A stretch of 64,000 bases of DNA from Streptomyces sp. HUAS CB01 (GTDB lineage: Bacteria; Actinomycetota; Actinomycetes; Streptomycetales; Streptomycetaceae). Below the pieces are notes generated by a model. It was not told the origin of the DNA. It made no database searches and worked only from the letters and a program-made list of their open reading frames with translations. Each line of letters starts with the position of its first letter. The stretch's first letter is position 1. Positions 25,798 through 33,925 of this stretch are shown here, one piece after another. Location of the stretch: contig NZ_CP129137.1 in NCBI RefSeq assembly GCF_030406905.1, forward strand, positions 1,041,001-1,105,000, in the 5' to 3' direction. The position numbers and the translations under genes are program-made.

Positions 25798-26303
25798 CGT
25801 CATCGCATCGGACCCAGGTGTCCACGGTCGCGGGTGAACGCGAGATGCTGGAGGGGTGGCTCGACTTCCACCGCGAGACCCTCGCCCTGAAGTGCGCCGG
25901 GCTCGGCGACGCGCAGCTCCGGGAGGCCTCGGTGCCGCCGTCCGGACTGAGTCTGCTCGGGCTGGTGCGGCACATGGCCGAGGTCGAGCGGATCTGGTTC
26001 CGCCGGGTCCTCGAGGGTGAGGACGCCCCGCCGCTCTACTTCAGCGAGGAGGATCCGGACGGGGAGTTCCATCTCGCTGCGGACGACACCTTCGAGGCCG
26101 CCGCCGGCGCCTGGCGTGCCGAGATCGCCCGGGCCCGCGAGCTGGCGGCGCCACGGTCCCTGGACGACCTCTCCAAGGAGGAGCGCCACGGGAAGCGGTT
26201 CAGCCTCCGCTGGATCTACGTCCACATGATCGAGGAGTACGCCCGGCACAACGGGCACGCCGATCTCCTCAGGGAGCGGATCGACGGTGCCACCGGCGCC
26301 TGA
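25794..26303 (+). CDS. DinB superfamily (DUF664) protein
   Basis: This 169-residue four-helix-bundle protein belongs to the DinB/DUF664 superfamily of metal-binding, often mycothiol-dependent enzymes. The three metal-ligand histidines fit H63 in [16 protein letters not shown] and the two in [15 protein letters not shown] near residue 152. Its ATG overlaps the tetR stop (ATGA), so it is likely part of the TetR-controlled response, perhaps thiol-dependent detoxification. Confidence 0.82.
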   Translation: MTSSHRTQVSTVAGEREMLEGWLDFHRETLALKCAGLGDAQLREASVPPSGLSLLGLVRHMAEVERIWFRRVLEGEDAPPLYFSEEDPDGEFHLAADDTFEAAAGAWRAEIARARELAAPRSLDDLSKEERHGKRFSLRWIYVHMIEEYARHNGHADLLRERIDGATGA

Positions 26304-26350
26304 GGCGCCCTCCCCCTCGCGGCAGGCGGCCCCGGACGGCAGGCACACCG

Positions 26351-26824
26351 TCAGAGGCCGGACAACCGCCGGTCAAGCCGTTCGATGGCCGCCCGCACCC
26401 CGTCGCCGTAACCGTCGTCCCCGAGGGACGCCGAGGCCGCCCTGGCACGCTCGAGATGAACCCGGGCGGCCTCGGGACGATGGAGTTTCATGTAGTCGGC
26501 GGCCAGATTCAGATGCAGCGACGGATAGAGCCCCCGGACCGCGACGGCGGCCTCGCGCCGCTCCGGCCGCTCTTCGGTGAGCGCCTCCGCCGCCGCGAGC
26601 GCCCGGAGGTCCCAGGCGAGCTCGTCACCGGGGTCGTCCTGGGTGTCCGCCAGATAGTGGGCGAGCGTGCAGCGGTGCAGGGGATCGCCGTCCTGCCCGA
26701 GCTGTGCCCACAGCGCCGAGAAGCGGTTGCGCGCCTCCTCACGGTCCCCGCCGTGGAGCAGCATGATCGCCTGCCCGATCCTGGTCGTGACCGCGTCGCC
26801 CGACGCCCCCTGCTGCTCCACCAC
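26351..26824 (-). CDS. Helical-repeat (TPR-like) conserved protein
   Basis: The 157-residue protein is all helical, with degenerate tetratricopeptide-like units such as GGDREEARNRFSALWAQLG and LHLNLAADYMKLHRPEAARVHLERAR. It probably acts in protein-protein interaction; no specific partner can be named. GTG at 26824 is chosen because GGAGG lies 6 nt upstream. Confidence 0.65.
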   Translation of the reverse strand: MVEQQGASGDAVTTRIGQAIMLLHGGDREEARNRFSALWAQLGQDGDPLHRCTLAHYLADTQDDPGDELAWDLRALAAAEALTEERPERREAAVAVRGLYPSLHLNLAADYMKLHRPEAARVHLERARAASASLGDDGYGDGVRAAIERLDRRLSGL

Positions 26825-26935
26825 TGCGGCCCTCCAGCACCTCGACCCCGTCGTCCCGACGCTAGCCGCCACCGGCGGCAATCCGGCACAGGCTCGGGCG
26901 GTGGCCCGAACTGTCAGCCAGGTGCGCCAACAGCG

Positions 26936-27619
26936 TCAGCCCAGGTCGGGGATGCGCCAGTCGACGGCCTCGTGGCCCTGGGCGGCGACCGCCTCGTTGA
27001 TCTGCGTGAACGGACGGGACCCGAAGAAGCGCTTCGCGGACAGCGGCGAGGGGTGGGCACCCTTCACCACGACATGGCGCGACTCGTCGATCAGCGGCAG
27101 CTTCTTCTGGGCGTAGTTGCCCCAGAGCACGAAGACCGCCGGGTCCGGCCGTGAGTCGACCGCGCGGATCACCGCGTCGGTGAACTTCTCCCAGCCCTTG
27201 CCCTTGTGCGAGTTCGCCTCACCGGCGCGGACGGTCAGCACCGCGTTGAGCAGCAGGACGCCCTGCTCGGCCCACGGCATCAGATAACCGTTGTCCGGCA
27301 CCGGCAGACCGAGCTCCTCCTGCATCTCCTTGTAGATGTTCCGCAGCGAGGGCGGGGTCCTGACACCGGGACGCACGGAGAAGCAGAGGCCGTGGCCCTG
27401 CCCCTCGCCGTGGTACGGGTCCTGCCCGAGGACCAGCACCTTCACCCGGTCGAAGGGCGTGGCGTCCAGCGCCGCGAAGACCTCCTCGCGCGGCGGGTAC
27501 ACCGGCCCCCTGGCGCGCTCGTCCTCGACGAAGTCGACGAGCTCCTTGAAGTACGGCTTCTGGAGCTCCTCGCCGAGGACGCCGCGCCAGGACTCGGGCA
27601 GCATGTCGGTGTCGGTCAC
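26936..27619 (-). CDS. ung: Uracil-DNA glycosylase
   Basis: The 227-residue family-1 UDG removes uracil from DNA in base-excision repair. The water-activating loop VLVLGQDPYHGEGQGHGL (with the catalytic Asp) is near residue 64 and the DNA-intercalating loop HPSPLSAKRFFGSRPF near 188. GTG at 27619 is chosen because GGAGG lies 8 nt upstream and the length fits the family; ATG at 27649 would add ten residues and sit almost on the transcription start. A RecA-independent DNA-damage promoter motif lies at 27659-27681. Confidence 0.93.
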   Translation of the reverse strand: MTDTDMLPESWRGVLGEELQKPYFKELVDFVEDERARGPVYPPREEVFAALDATPFDRVKVLVLGQDPYHGEGQGHGLCFSVRPGVRTPPSLRNIYKEMQEELGLPVPDNGYLMPWAEQGVLLLNAVLTVRAGEANSHKGKGWEKFTDAVIRAVDSRPDPAVFVLWGNYAQKKLPLIDESRHVVVKGAHPSPLSAKRFFGSRPFTQINEAVAAQGHEAVDWRIPDLG

Positions 27620-27658
27620 GTCAACAACCTCCGGTGTGCGATCAGTCATCGACCACAG

Positions 27659-27681
27659 AACCTACCCGCGGCCACTGACAA
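27659..27681 (-). promoter_or_regulatory. PafBC-type (RecA-independent) DNA-damage promoter of ung
   Basis: Read on the minus strand, the sequence is TTGTCAGTG, then 8 bases, then TAGGTT. It matches the actinobacterial RecA-NDp consensus TTGTCRGTG-N8-TANNNT at every defined position. The -10 ends at 27659, placing the transcription start about 30 bases upstream of the ung GTG, with its ribosome binding site inside the leader. Confidence 0.85.
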
Positions 27682-27718
27682 CGCTCCCGGCGGTGGGGCG
27701 TCCCGGAGGTCGGGCCGC

Positions 27719-29299
27719 CTACCAGCTGGTCTGGCGGTGCAGCTCCCACAGCTGCATGACCGTCTGCGGGTCCAGGGCGCGCTCGGCGCCGGCGATCTCC
27801 TCGGTCGAGGCCACGTACAGCTTGCCCTGCCAGAGCGGCAGCAGCCGGACGTCGTCCACGAGGATCGTCTGCGCCCGCTCGAACTGCTTGGACACCGCAC
27901 CGCGGTCGCTCTCCTGGCGGGTCTCCGGGAGCAGCTGCTGGGTGATCTCCGGGCTGTCGTACGGCGTGCCGAGCACGTTGTCCTTGCCGACGAACGGCGC
28001 GATGAAGTTGTCCGGGTCGGGGAAGTCGGGGAACCAGCCTCGCCCGAAGACCGGGTACTCGCCGTTCTTGTACCCCTGCTGGAACGTCTTCCACGGCTTG
28101 CTCTGCAGCTTGACCCGGAACAGGCCGGACCCGTCCAGCTGGCGCTTGAGCTCGGCGAACTCGGCCGCCGTCGAGGAGCCGTACCGGTCCGTGGTGAACC
28201 ACAGGTTCAGCGGCACCGGAGTCTCGACGCCGGCCTCCTGGAGGATGCTCCGCGCCTTGGCGACGTCGGGCTCGCCGTACTTGTCGAAGAAGCTGGTGGT
28301 GTGGCCCGCGATGCCCTTGGGGACCATCGAGTACAGCGGCTCGGCGGTGCCCCGGTACACCTTGCCGACCAGCGCGCCGCGGTCGACGACCTGGGCGATG
28401 GCCTGGCGGACCGGCAGCTTGCGGACGGACTTGTCGGAGGGGTTGAACACCAGGTACCGGATGTCGGCGCCGGTGGTCTCGACGAGCTGGAGGCCCTCGT
28501 TCGCCTTCTTCTTCTCCTGGAGGTCCACGACCTCCTCAGCGGTCAGACCGCGGTAGGTGGCGTCGATCTCCTTCCGCTTCAGCGCCGCGACCATGGCCTC
28601 GGACTGGTTGAAGTAGCGGATGGTGACGGCGTCGTTCTTGCGGTCCGCGAAGCCGTTGTAGCGGGTGTTCTTCTTCAGCTCCGCCTTCGAGCCCTCCTGG
28701 TAGGACGCCAGGACGTACGGGCCGGAGCCGGTGAGCTTGCCGTCCTCCCGGAGCTTGTCCGCGGGGTACTCGGCCGGGTCGACCAGGGACATCGCGGGCG
28801 TGGCGAGGATGAACGGGAAGGTGGTGTCCGGCTTGGTCAGGTGGAAGGTGACGGTACGCTCGTCGTCCTGCTTGACCTCGCGGAGCGAGCCGAGGAGACC
28901 GTTGGGACCGCTGTCCACGTCGATCTTCTGAATGCGGTCGATGGAGTGCTTGACCGCGGCCGCGTCCAGCGGGTGGCCGTTGGAGAAGGTCAGGCCCTCG
29001 CGGAGCGTGCACTGGAATGCGGTATTGGCCGGATTGGTGAATTTGCACGTCTCGGCCGCGTCCGGCTGGGGGGTGGTGCTTCCGGTCGGGAAGCTCAGAA
29101 GGGTCTGGAAGACGTTCCGGTAGAGCTCCCAGGATCCGTCCCACGCGGCGGCCGGGTCGAGTGTGCTGGGTGCACTCGTCGTACCGACCACTATGGGCTT
29201 CGCCCCATCGGCGTCATCGTCCGAAAACAGGCCGCATCCCGCCACCAGGGATATGGACGCAAGGGCTGCAGCCGCCTGCAGCATCGTCCGGTTGAACAC
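27719..29299 (-). CDS. ABC transporter substrate-binding lipoprotein (peptide/nickel type)
   Basis: The 526-residue protein is a family-5 extracellular solute-binding lipoprotein for oligopeptides or similar ligands. A signal peptide ends in the lipobox LVAGC with the lipidated Cys at about residue 22. The mature SBP_bac_5 fold includes TLDPAAAWDGSWELYRNVFQ and LREGLTFSNGHPLDAAAVKHS, both family hallmarks. GTG at 29299 has GGAG 7 nt upstream. No permease or ATPase gene adjoins it, so it is an orphan receptor. Confidence 0.88.
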   Translation of the reverse strand: MFNRTMLQAAAALASISLVAGCGLFSDDDADGAKPIVVGTTSAPSTLDPAAAWDGSWELYRNVFQTLLSFPTGSTTPQPDAAETCKFTNPANTAFQCTLREGLTFSNGHPLDAAAVKHSIDRIQKIDVDSGPNGLLGSLREVKQDDERTVTFHLTKPDTTFPFILATPAMSLVDPAEYPADKLREDGKLTGSGPYVLASYQEGSKAELKKNTRYNGFADRKNDAVTIRYFNQSEAMVAALKRKEIDATYRGLTAEEVVDLQEKKKANEGLQLVETTGADIRYLVFNPSDKSVRKLPVRQAIAQVVDRGALVGKVYRGTAEPLYSMVPKGIAGHTTSFFDKYGEPDVAKARSILQEAGVETPVPLNLWFTTDRYGSSTAAEFAELKRQLDGSGLFRVKLQSKPWKTFQQGYKNGEYPVFGRGWFPDFPDPDNFIAPFVGKDNVLGTPYDSPEITQQLLPETRQESDRGAVSKQFERAQTILVDDVRLLPLWQGKLYVASTEEIAGAERALDPQTVMQLWELHRQTSW

Positions 29300-29343
29300 G
29301 TGCACGCTCCTCGTTCAGCCATGGGTCGGCGAACCATACCGCA

Positions 29344-29381
29344 GTGCCCCGCCGGAACAACGTGGTGGTCCGGCGGGGCAC
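29344..29381 (-). terminator. Terminator of the SDR/fabG operon
   Basis: A perfect 13-bp stem (29344-29356 with 29369-29381, left arm GTGCCCCGCCGGA) encloses a 12-base loop. It lies 37 bases after the SDR stop codon and before the lipoprotein gene, all on the minus strand. Confidence 0.75.
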
Positions 29382-29417
29382 TTGAGGCAATCCTGAGCCA
29401 TTCAGGAGAAAATCGGC

Positions 29418-30191
29418 TCAGTGGACTCCGGCGTTAAGGAAAATACCGCCGTCGACGACGAGTGTCTGCCCCGTGATCCAGTCCGATTGGTCGGAGGTGA
29501 GGAAGGCGGCGGCGCCTCCGATGTCCGAGGGGACACCGAGCCGGGCCATCGGATAGGCGGCCGCGGCCTCGGCCTCCCGCCCCTCGTACAGCGCCTCGGC
29601 GAATTTCGTCTTGATCACGGCCGGGGCGATCGCGTTGACCCGGACGACCGGCGCGAACTCGTGCGCCAGCTGGAGGGTCAGATTGACCATGGCCGCCTTG
29701 CTCATGCCGTACGCCCCGATGAAGGGGGACGCGGAGAGCCCCGCGACGGACGCGATGTTCACGATCGCACCGCCGTGGTCCCGCTGCCAGGCCTTCCACG
29801 TCTGCTGGGCGAAGCCGAGCGCCGAGATCACGTTCGTCTCGTAGACCTTGCGGGCAACGTTGAGGTCGAGTTCCGCGATGGGGCCGAAGACCGGGTTGGT
29901 GCCGGCGTTGTTCACGAGGAAGTCGACCCGGCCGAACGCCTCCATCGCGCGCTCGACGGCGATCGCCTGGTGCGCCTCGTCATGGGCCTTGCCCGCGACG
30001 GCGATGACCCGGTCCGCGCCGAGGCTCTCCACCGCCTCCTTCAGCGCGTCCTCACCGCGGCCGGTGATGCAGACACGGTCGCCGCGGGCGACGAGCGCCT
30101 CGGCCACGCCGTAGCCGATGCCGCGGCTGCCGCCCGTCACCAGGGCCGCCTTGCCGGACAGCGGGGGAAGCTCTCGCTGCTGTGCGGTCAT
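29418..30191 (-). CDS. SDR family oxidoreductase
   Basis: This 257-residue short-chain dehydrogenase/reductase has TGGSRGIGYG (TGxxxGxG cofactor motif) near residue 19, NNAGTNPVFG near 89, catalytic Ser in NIASVAG near 138 and the YGMSK (YxxxK) near 151. ATG at 30191 is favoured over GTG at 30200, which overlaps the GGAGG ribosome binding site. It is the second gene of an operon with the fabG-like gene, 16 bases downstream. The likely substrates are acyl-chain or keto intermediates. Confidence 0.88.
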   Translation of the reverse strand: MTAQQRELPPLSGKAALVTGGSRGIGYGVAEALVARGDRVCITGRGEDALKEAVESLGADRVIAVAGKAHDEAHQAIAVERAMEAFGRVDFLVNNAGTNPVFGPIAELDLNVARKVYETNVISALGFAQQTWKAWQRDHGGAIVNIASVAGLSASPFIGAYGMSKAAMVNLTLQLAHEFAPVVRVNAIAPAVIKTKFAEALYEGREAEAAAAYPMARLGVPSDIGGAAAFLTSDQSDWITGQTLVVDGGIFLNAGVH

Positions 30192-30207
30192 GTCGGTCAC
30201 CTCCGGT

Positions 30208-30969
30208 TCAGTTGAGCGGGCCGCCGGCCACGTACATGACCTGGCCCGAGACGAATCCGGCGTCGTCGCCCGTGAAGAAGGCGATCGCGTTGGCGACGTC
30301 CTCCGGGCGGCCGACCCGCTGGACCGGGATCTGGGTGGCGGCAGCGGCCTGGAACTCCTCGAAGCCCATGCCGACCCGGGCCGCGGTCTGGGCGGTCATC
30401 TCGGTGACGATGAATCCGGGCGCGACGGCGTTGGCGGTGACGCCGAACTTGCCGAGCTCCTTGGCGAGCGTCTTGGTGAAGCCCTGCAGGCCGGCCTTGA
30501 CCGCCGAGTAGTTCGCCTGGCCCCGGTTGCCCAGCGCGGAGCTGGAGGAGAGGGAGACGATACGGCCGAAGCCCGCGTCGACCATGTGCTTCTGGCACGC
30601 CTTGGCCATCAGGAACGCACCCTTGAGGTGCACGTTCATCACGATGTCCCAGTCGGACTCGCTCATCTTGAACAGCAGGTTGTCGCGGAGGACGCCCGCG
30701 TTGTTGACGAGGACGGTCGGCGCGCCGAGCTCGGCGGCGACCCGCTCCACGGCCGCCTCGACCTGGGCGGAGTCCGAGACGTCGCAGCCGACGGCGATCG
30801 CCTTGCCGCCCGCGGAGGTGATCTTCTCGACGGTGTCCTTGCACGCCGCCTCGTCGAGGTCGAGTACGGCCACGGCACGGCCCTCGGCCGCCAGACGCAC
30901 GGCGGTGGCGGCGCCAATGCCGCGCGCCGCCCCCGTCACGATCGCGACGCGCTGCTCGTTGCTGGACAT
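30208..30969 (-). CDS. FabG-like 3-oxoacyl-ACP reductase
   Basis: The 253-residue SDR reduces 3-oxoacyl thioesters with NADPH. It has TGAARGIGAA near residue 12, NNAGVLRDN near 88, and the Ser/Tyr/Lys triad in SLSSSSALG and YSAVKAG near 140-160. The ending VMYVAGGPLN is typical of actinobacterial FabG3-type paralogues. ATG at 30969 has GAGGAG 8 nt upstream. It heads the operon with the second SDR, and a palindromic operator-like site lies upstream at 31044-31057. Confidence 0.87.
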   Translation of the reverse strand: MSSNEQRVAIVTGAARGIGAATAVRLAAEGRAVAVLDLDEAACKDTVEKITSAGGKAIAVGCDVSDSAQVEAAVERVAAELGAPTVLVNNAGVLRDNLLFKMSESDWDIVMNVHLKGAFLMAKACQKHMVDAGFGRIVSLSSSSALGNRGQANYSAVKAGLQGFTKTLAKELGKFGVTANAVAPGFIVTEMTAQTAARVGMGFEEFQAAAATQIPVQRVGRPEDVANAIAFFTGDDAGFVSGQVMYVAGGPLN

Positions 30970-31043
30970 GGTTCGTTCTCCTCGCCCTCGGATCCCATGG
31001 ATACGGCTCGCCCGGCACGGCCCGTCGACTCGACCCGAGAGGG

Positions 31044-31057
31044 TGAGCGACCGCTTA
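31044..31057. promoter_or_regulatory. Candidate operator upstream of fabG operon
   Basis: TGAGCGACCGCTTA is a near-perfect palindrome (TGAGCG/CGCTTA) of the TGAGCG-type recognised by TetR-family lipid regulators. On the minus strand it abuts TACTAA (31055-31060), a possible -10 of the operon. No cognate regulator gene is adjacent. Confidence 0.45.
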
Positions 31058-31151
31058 GTACCTTCAGCAGACGAGACGCTAGAAGCCCTGGCACCCGGTG
31101 TCAACGGCACACCGGGTGCCCCCCGTCACGTGCTCCTGCGGATGAGCTCGT

Positions 31152-31547
31152 TCAGCGCACCAGGACGTCCAGCAGCCGCTCGACCTCGGCCTCCGGATCC
31201 GCGGTCAGACCGGTGTGCACGGGCCCCGGCTGCACCACCGTGGAGCGGGGGGCGATCAGCCAGCGGAAGCGCCGTCCCGCGTCGTCCCTCGCGGCCTGAC
31301 CCGCGTCCTCGCCGCCGCGGCAGACCCCCTCCACGGCGTGGAGCGCCGCCCGAACCCCAGTGACATCGGCCCGCGGGTCCAGCGCCCTCAGCTTGTTCTC
31401 GTCCAGAAGGGTGCGGGCGGCCACGAAGGACCTCGCGCGGCAGTAGACCACCACGCCCGCGTTGAAGCACTCACCGCGCTCGACGCGCGGGACGACGCGC
31501 AGCAGCGCGTACTCGAAGACATCCCGCCTGGGGTCGTGCTCGGTCAC
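31152..31547 (-). CDS. DUF3037 family protein
   Basis: The 131-residue protein belongs to the DUF3037 family, with no known biochemical function. The family pattern is FEYALLRVVPRVERGECFNAGVVVYC at residues 11-36 (given here as one helix-strand unit of two parts) and a C-terminal WLIAPRSTVVQPGPVHTGL near 95. Its GTG at 31547 overlaps the stop of the upstream HipA-like gene by four bases (GTGA), so the two are translationally coupled and probably act together. Confidence 0.78.
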   Translation of the reverse strand: MTEHDPRRDVFEYALLRVVPRVERGECFNAGVVVYCRARSFVAARTLLDENKLRALDPRADVTGVRAALHAVEGVCRGGEDAGQAARDDAGRRFRWLIAPRSTVVQPGPVHTGLTADPEAEVERLLDVLVR

Positions 31548-32398
31548 CGGCCGCCGTCCTTCGTGCTCGTCTTGGTGGGGTGCGGCCAGGAGCCGAGGTG
31601 GTCGGTGAGCCAGCCGGGCGCCTGGGACGGCCGGGGCCTGGAGGGCGCCTCCAGCGTGATGCGCTCGTGGATCGTGGCCGCCCGCGGCAGCAGGGCCTCC
31701 ACGTAGGCGCGGCGGACCGCGTCGCTGGAGTCGAACCCGGGCTCGTCCACGAGCCATTCGTCCGGCACGTCCGCGGCGACCTCGGTCAGCAGCTCGCGGG
31801 TGACCAGGGGGGCCAGCGCGGCCGCGGCGCCCGCGATGTCCGGCCGGAACGGCGCCAGGGCGTGGTCGGACGCGTCGTACGGCTTCGCGGCGGAGGCCGC
31901 CGCCCCGGGCCAGTTGTGGTGCCAGATCATCGTCGCGCCGTGGTCGATCAGCCACAGGTCGCCGTGCCACACGAGCATGTTGGGGTTCCGCCAGGACCGG
32001 TCCACGTTGTTGATCAGCGCGTCGAACCAGACGACGCGGCCCGCCTCCGCGGAGTCCACTTCGTAGGCGAGCGGGTCGAAGCCGATCGAGCCGGGCAGGA
32101 AGTCCATCCCCAGGTTCAGCCCTCCGCTGGCCTTCAGCAGCTCCTGCACCTCCTGGTCGGGCTCGGAGAGACCGATGACAGGGTCGAGCTGCATCCGGAC
32201 CAGTTCGGGGACGCGCAGCCCGAGCCTGCGCCCCAGCTGCCCGCAGACGACCTCGGCCACGAGGGTCTTGCGTCCCTGCCCGGCCCCCGTGAACTTCATG
32301 ACGTACGTACCGAGATCGTCGGCCTCGACGATGCCCGGGAGCGAGCCGCCCTCACGCAAGGGCGTGACATAGCGGGTCGCTTTGACTTCGGAGAGCAT
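31544..32398 (-). CDS. HipA-like kinase (HipA_2 family)
   Basis: The 284-residue protein resembles the C-terminal kinase domain of HipA. Visible are a candidate ATP-binding lysine K35 (TYVMKFTGAG), the catalytic loop D133 with N138 and N140 (INNVDRSWRNPNML) and metal-binding D152 (WLIDHGATM). It lacks the HipA N-terminal domain and there is no HipB-type antitoxin gene. It is coupled by a GTGA overlap to the DUF3037 gene. TAATCT lies 6 nt before the ATG, so transcription is probably leaderless. Targets are unknown. Confidence 0.8.
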   Translation of the reverse strand: MLSEVKATRYVTPLREGGSLPGIVEADDLGTYVMKFTGAGQGRKTLVAEVVCGQLGRRLGLRVPELVRMQLDPVIGLSEPDQEVQELLKASGGLNLGMDFLPGSIGFDPLAYEVDSAEAGRVVWFDALINNVDRSWRNPNMLVWHGDLWLIDHGATMIWHHNWPGAAASAAKPYDASDHALAPFRPDIAGAAAALAPLVTRELLTEVAADVPDEWLVDEPGFDSSDAVRRAYVEALLPRAATIHERITLEAPSRPRPSQAPGWLTDHLGSWPHPTKTSTKDGGR

Positions 32399-32511
32399 TG
32401 CGCCAGATTACTTTGCGGTTTTCCGGCGTGGCCCTTGAACGAGCCGCGGCCCGGTCCCGTAGAACAACACGAGCGGCCCGGGACGGGGGCCGACTGTGGA
32501 AAGGGAGCGGC

Positions 32512-33006
32512 ATGACCGGAACGCAGGAACCGGCGCGCACCGTGGCGCGTCGCACCGTCTTCACGGCCGCCGGCGGTGCCGGGCTCGCCGCGGCGCTGAC
32601 GGCGTGCGGCGACTCGGAGGGCTCGGGCAGCGGAACCGTGAGTCCGGCGGACGGCGGCTCGACCGGTGGTTCCACGGGCGGTTCGACCGGCGGCAGCACC
32701 GGTGGCACGACGGGCGGCAGCGGCGGCAAGGTCATCGCCGACGTCGCGGACATCCCGGAGGGCGGCGGCAAGGTCATCGGCGACATCGTCGTCACGCAGC
32801 CGACGGCGGGCGAGTTCAAGGCCTTCTCGTCCAAGTGCACCCACCAGGGCTGCGTGGTCAAGGACGTCGCCGACGGCATGATCAACTGCCCCTGTCACAA
32901 CAGCAACTTCGACGCCGGCGACGGCAGCGTGAAGAGCGGCCCGGCGACCACGCCGCTGCCCGCCGCCGCCATCGTCGTCGAGGACGGCTCCATCAAGCTC
33001 GCCTGA
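32512..33006 (+). CDS. Rieske [2Fe-2S] lipoprotein, Tat-exported
   Basis: This 164-residue protein carries a twin-arginine signal (ARRTVFTAAGG, R13-R14) ending in a lipobox with Cys32 (ALTAC), then a flexible STGG repeat linker (about residues 50-70) and a Rieske domain. The iron-sulfur ligands are in CTHQGC (C109, H111) and CPCHNS (C126, H129), with C114 and C128 placed for the usual disulfide. It should be a folded, membrane-tethered extracytoplasmic electron carrier. ATG at 32512 has GGGAG 5 nt upstream. The redox partner is not adjacent. Confidence 0.9.
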   Translation: MTGTQEPARTVARRTVFTAAGGAGLAAALTACGDSEGSGSGTVSPADGGSTGGSTGGSTGGSTGGTTGGSGGKVIADVADIPEGGGKVIGDIVVTQPTAGEFKAFSSKCTHQGCVVKDVADGMINCPCHNSNFDAGDGSVKSGPATTPLPAAAIVVEDGSIKLA

Positions 33007-33036
33007 CCGGCAGGCGGACCCTCCGGACCGGGCACG

Positions 33037-33687
33037 TCAGGTGCGTGCGGTCCGGCGGGGCGCCTTCCAGCACGCGAGCACGTCGTCCGTGGTGGTGACG
33101 GTGGCGACGAGAGCGAGCGTGTTCCTGATCATCGCGGGGGTGTACTCGGGGGGCACCCCCGCGATGGCGTCCGCGGGTACGACCGCGGTGTAGCCGAGGT
33201 TCACCGCGTCGAAGACGGCGTTCGGTATCGCCACATTGGCCGACACGCCCGTGACGACGAGCGTGCGGCAGCCCAGATTGCGCAGCAGCGCGTCCACGTC
33301 CGTGCCGGCGATCGGCGACAGGCCATGCAGCCGGCGTACGACGATGTCCTCGTCCGCGACCTCGATGGGGTCCGCGACGCGGACCGCCTTGCTGCCGGAG
33401 TGCTGCTGGACGGGCAGCCGCTCGGCGGCCCGGAACAGACGGGCGTTGGCACTGGCGCCGCGCCCGTCGGGCCGCCGCTCCGCCACCGCGTGCATCACCT
33501 GCACCCCCACGGAGTGGGCCACGTCCACGAGCCGTCCGATGTTCTCCAGCGCGCCCGACGACCGCGCCTGCGCCGCGAGTTCCGGGAGGGCGCTGTCCGG
33601 GCCGACGACGCCCTGCTGGCACTCGACGGTGAGCAGGACCGTACGGGCCGGATCGAGCTGCGCCACCAGCTGTTCGTACGAAGGCAT
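33037..33687 (-). CDS. Isochorismatase-fold protein lacking the catalytic triad
   Basis: The 216-residue protein has the isochorismatase/nicotinamidase fold, including the final GVSANVAIPNAVFDAVNLGY segment. The Asp-Lys-Cys triad is not conserved by eye alignment: Asp is E22 (TVECQQG instead of xxDxQ), the Lys position falls at L120 in RRLHGLS, and the Cys position is A153 (NVAIPN). ATG at 33687 follows GGAGGGGG by 6 nt. It may bind rather than hydrolyse its ligand. Confidence 0.78.
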   Translation of the reverse strand: MPSYEQLVAQLDPARTVLLTVECQQGVVGPDSALPELAAQARSSGALENIGRLVDVAHSVGVQVMHAVAERRPDGRGASANARLFRAAERLPVQQHSGSKAVRVADPIEVADEDIVVRRLHGLSPIAGTDVDALLRNLGCRTLVVTGVSANVAIPNAVFDAVNLGYTAVVPADAIAGVPPEYTPAMIRNTLALVATVTTTDDVLACWKAPRRTART

Positions 33688-33925
33688 GGGCGCCCCCTCC
33701 TCTTCTCGCGGGCCGGGACGGCCCTGTCGGTGCCGGGCGGGGTCGTGCCCGGGCGAAGGTCGGCGGCACCGGGAACCGACGGCCTCGCGGGCCCGGGACG
33801 ATCCGGGGTGACCCGGGCGCGCGACGGTAACGGCCATTGCGTCACGAGGGAAGACCCCGCATGATTTCTGACACCACATCAGTCGGCCGCCGGCGGGATG
33901 CCGGCCGGCGGGAGGAGGGCCGTCG

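Noticed and set aside
31544..32398. Classical HipBA toxin-antitoxin
   Set aside because: No HipB-like helix-turn-helix gene is adjacent and the HipA N-terminal subdomain is missing; the partner is a DUF3037 gene.
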